Shown: positions 62,984-64,000 of the stretch, in pieces
Layout of the letters: each line of letters begins with the position of its first letter
How positions within the stretch are numbered: position 1 is the stretch's first letter
DNA from: Paenibacillus rigui
GTDB taxonomy: Bacteria > Bacillota > Bacilli > Paenibacillales > NBRC-103111
DNA length: 64,000 nt
Direction of reading: 5' to 3'
NCBI RefSeq assembly: GCF_002234615.1
Contig: NZ_NMQW01000020.1
Coordinates: forward strand, 1 to 64,000
The notes under the pieces: model-generated
Database searches by the model: none
What the model saw: the letters and a program-made list of their open reading frames with translations, nothing else
Told to the model about the DNA's origin: nothing
Made by a program: the position numbers and the translations under genes

Positions 62984-63601
62984 TTGAGCCACTGGAAGGA
63001 AGCGTTAAGCACATTTTGTAATCTATATTTCAATTCCGGTAAGCAAATAGATTGGATTCTTGTTGGATCCGCTGGATCTGCTTTGCAAGGGGCCGGCATG
63101 AGTCCTAATGATATTGATATTTATACTAAAAAGCTTGAGGGAGTGGGGGAGATTAGCGAACTCCTGAAATCTTTTCAGTTAGAAGAAAAGAGTCCATTTC
63201 CTTACCACGATTCAAACTGGCTTTCATCCAAGGAAGAACCCTATTTTACCCAATCATTCCCATCGGGTTTTACTTGGACCAAGGGCAGATGGAAAATGCA
63301 CTCCTTCCCTCTCGAAGTCGTACATATCTCAGATTCTGCTGGAATTCCGGATTCTGAAGACGGTGAAGGGATCTGGGAAGGTGGCAAGTACATCTGGGAC
63401 AAAAAGCAATATGTTGATTTTCAAAGCTTCGACATTCCATTGGTCCCCCTTGAAATTCAATTGGAGTCTAATTTGAGACGACAAAGACAGGATCGAATTC
63501 AAGAAATCATAAACGTACTTAAGGCAAGGGGTTATAATGAGAAGTTGTTAAGGACAGCCGTTTCAAGTTCGAACCATGAATATCTTAAGGGGTTGTTATA
63601 G
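62984..63601 (+). CDS. Nucleotidyltransferase-like protein
   Basis: The 205-residue product has the NTase-fold start WILVGSAGSALQGAGMSPNDIDIYTKK, matching the hG[G/S]...Dh[D/E]h catalytic pattern. A third acidic residue probably lies in the HSFPLEVVHI strand. A helical C-terminal part (LEIQLESNLRRQRQDRIQEIINVLKARG) follows. Such proteins include minimal nucleotidyltransferases and aminoglycoside-modifying enzymes; the substrate here is unknown. A TTG start after GGAAGGTGG is chosen; GTG 9 bases earlier is nearly as good. It is probably cotranscribed with the DUF4241-like gene. Confidence 0.75.
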   Translation: MSHWKEALSTFCNLYFNSGKQIDWILVGSAGSALQGAGMSPNDIDIYTKKLEGVGEISELLKSFQLEEKSPFPYHDSNWLSSKEEPYFTQSFPSGFTWTKGRWKMHSFPLEVVHISDSAGIPDSEDGEGIWEGGKYIWDKKQYVDFQSFDIPLVPLEIQLESNLRRQRQDRIQEIINVLKARGYNEKLLRTAVSSSNHEYLKGLL

Positions 63602-63664
63602 ATGGAAGCGGTTGCCATCTGAGTGAATTACCTGGTGCAGGCGTCTTAGTGGGGGGATTAAAGA

Positions 63665-64000
63665 ATGAAAAAATTGGTATTGAGATGCTTCCCTTTTTTG
63701 TACAAATGGAGAGTCCAGCAGCTTATTCTCAAAAGGCACATAATCAATTTCAATCCCAAAATTGTTTATGCACGCGAAAGACAAACGAATCTTATCGGTA
63801 ATATTTGTAAACGGCATAAATCGGTACTAAGAAGAGTCCTTCAAAATTCAGACCCTATCCTGCAAGAGAATAAAATAAAAAATCTTAACCTTGCGCTAGG
63901 CCACTTGGATGGAATCGTTATAAATCCGGGAGAAACCTTTTCATTCTGGCGCTTGGTTGGAAAAACAACAAGGGCTAAAGGATATATCGACGGATTAATG
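63665..64000 (+). CDS. VanW family protein, 3' end outside window
   Basis: An open frame of 112 codons from ATG, after GGGGGGAT, runs to the end of the window. It reads MKKLVLRCFPFLYKWRVQQL at the start. The segment HLDGIVINPGETFSFWRLVGKTTRAKGYIDGLM is the defining VanW motif (GExFSFWxxVGxxTxxxGY). Despite the name, most VanW proteins are not resistance determinants, and their biochemical role is unsettled. The cytosolic N-terminus, without signal peptide, resembles the stand-alone VanW type of Bacillales. Confidence 0.88.
   Translation, partial: MKKLVLRCFPFLYKWRVQQLILKRHIINFNPKIVYARERQTNLIGNICKRHKSVLRRVLQNSDPILQENKIKNLNLALGHLDGIVINPGETFSFWRLVGKTTRAKGYIDGLM

Noticed and set aside
1-64000. 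CRISPR arrays, prophage modules, intact insertion sequences
   Set aside because: No regularly spaced short repeats, phage structural or integrase genes, or complete transposase genes were found.

Overview
The window looks like a chromosomal contig end from a Paenibacillus-like member of the Bacillales. The reasons are mid-range GC, strong AGGAGG-type ribosome binding sites, and T-box and ZTP riboswitch control. YesM/YesN two-component pairs beside extracellular binding lipoproteins, AraC regulators and arginine catabolism by rocD/rocA/proline dehydrogenase/arginase point the same way. This assignment rests on gene content alone. The first 53 bases are not genomic: they end in an intact Nextera transposon mosaic end.

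Layout. 0.1-0.4 kb: tRNA-Leu(GAG), tRNA-Leu(CAG), tRNA-Arg(ACG) and a terminator. 0.6-4 kb: small reverse-strand genes and a cytoplasmic multi-PAS histidine kinase. 4-5.4 kb: a decayed region holding a collapsed glcT-ptsG locus. 5.5-9.7 kb: fumC, a NUDIX hydrolase, T-box-controlled serS and an acetyltransferase. 10.3-15.1 kb: rocD, rocA, proline dehydrogenase and arginase, which together take arginine, ornithine and proline to glutamate. 15.8-19.5 kb: a PPP-type phosphatase, a secreted GlpQ-like phosphodiesterase, and a ZTP riboswitch driving folD-fchA. 19.7-26.4 kb: uspA, a large WG-repeat protein behind a possible pseudoknot leader, and a TrpX-type ABC importer. 26.6-30.5 kb: an AraC regulator divergent from a GH43-like protein and a split UxaA altronate/galactarate dehydratase, likely a uronate or aldarate module. 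30.6-38.7 kb: a cytochrome P450, a 697-residue methyltransferase of unknown role, a MocR regulator divergent from a nitrilase, and another AraC regulator. 38.8-42 kb: a binding lipoprotein and a sulfatase. 42-46 kb: NAD salvage (an NrtR-type regulator, then pncA-nadE-pncB) with a shared operator-like site. 46-48 kb: ilvE divergent from a LysR gene with a perfect T-N11-A box between them. 48.2-58.5 kb: binding lipoprotein, YesM kinase and YesN regulator, then a complete family-5 peptide/oligosaccharide ABC importer. 58.5-64 kb: a SIMPL protein, a small secreted protein, two SDR dehydrogenases flanked by 76-bp direct repeats, a DUF4241-like protein, a nucleotidyltransferase-like protein and the start of a VanW gene.

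The most unusual signal is a family of three dispersed elements of about 165 bp (19.5, 26.5 and 34.2 kb). Each is a nested imperfect palindrome able to fold into one long hairpin, with at least one paired substitution between copies. All three lie between the 3' ends of convergent genes. No prophage, CRISPR array or intact transposase was seen.
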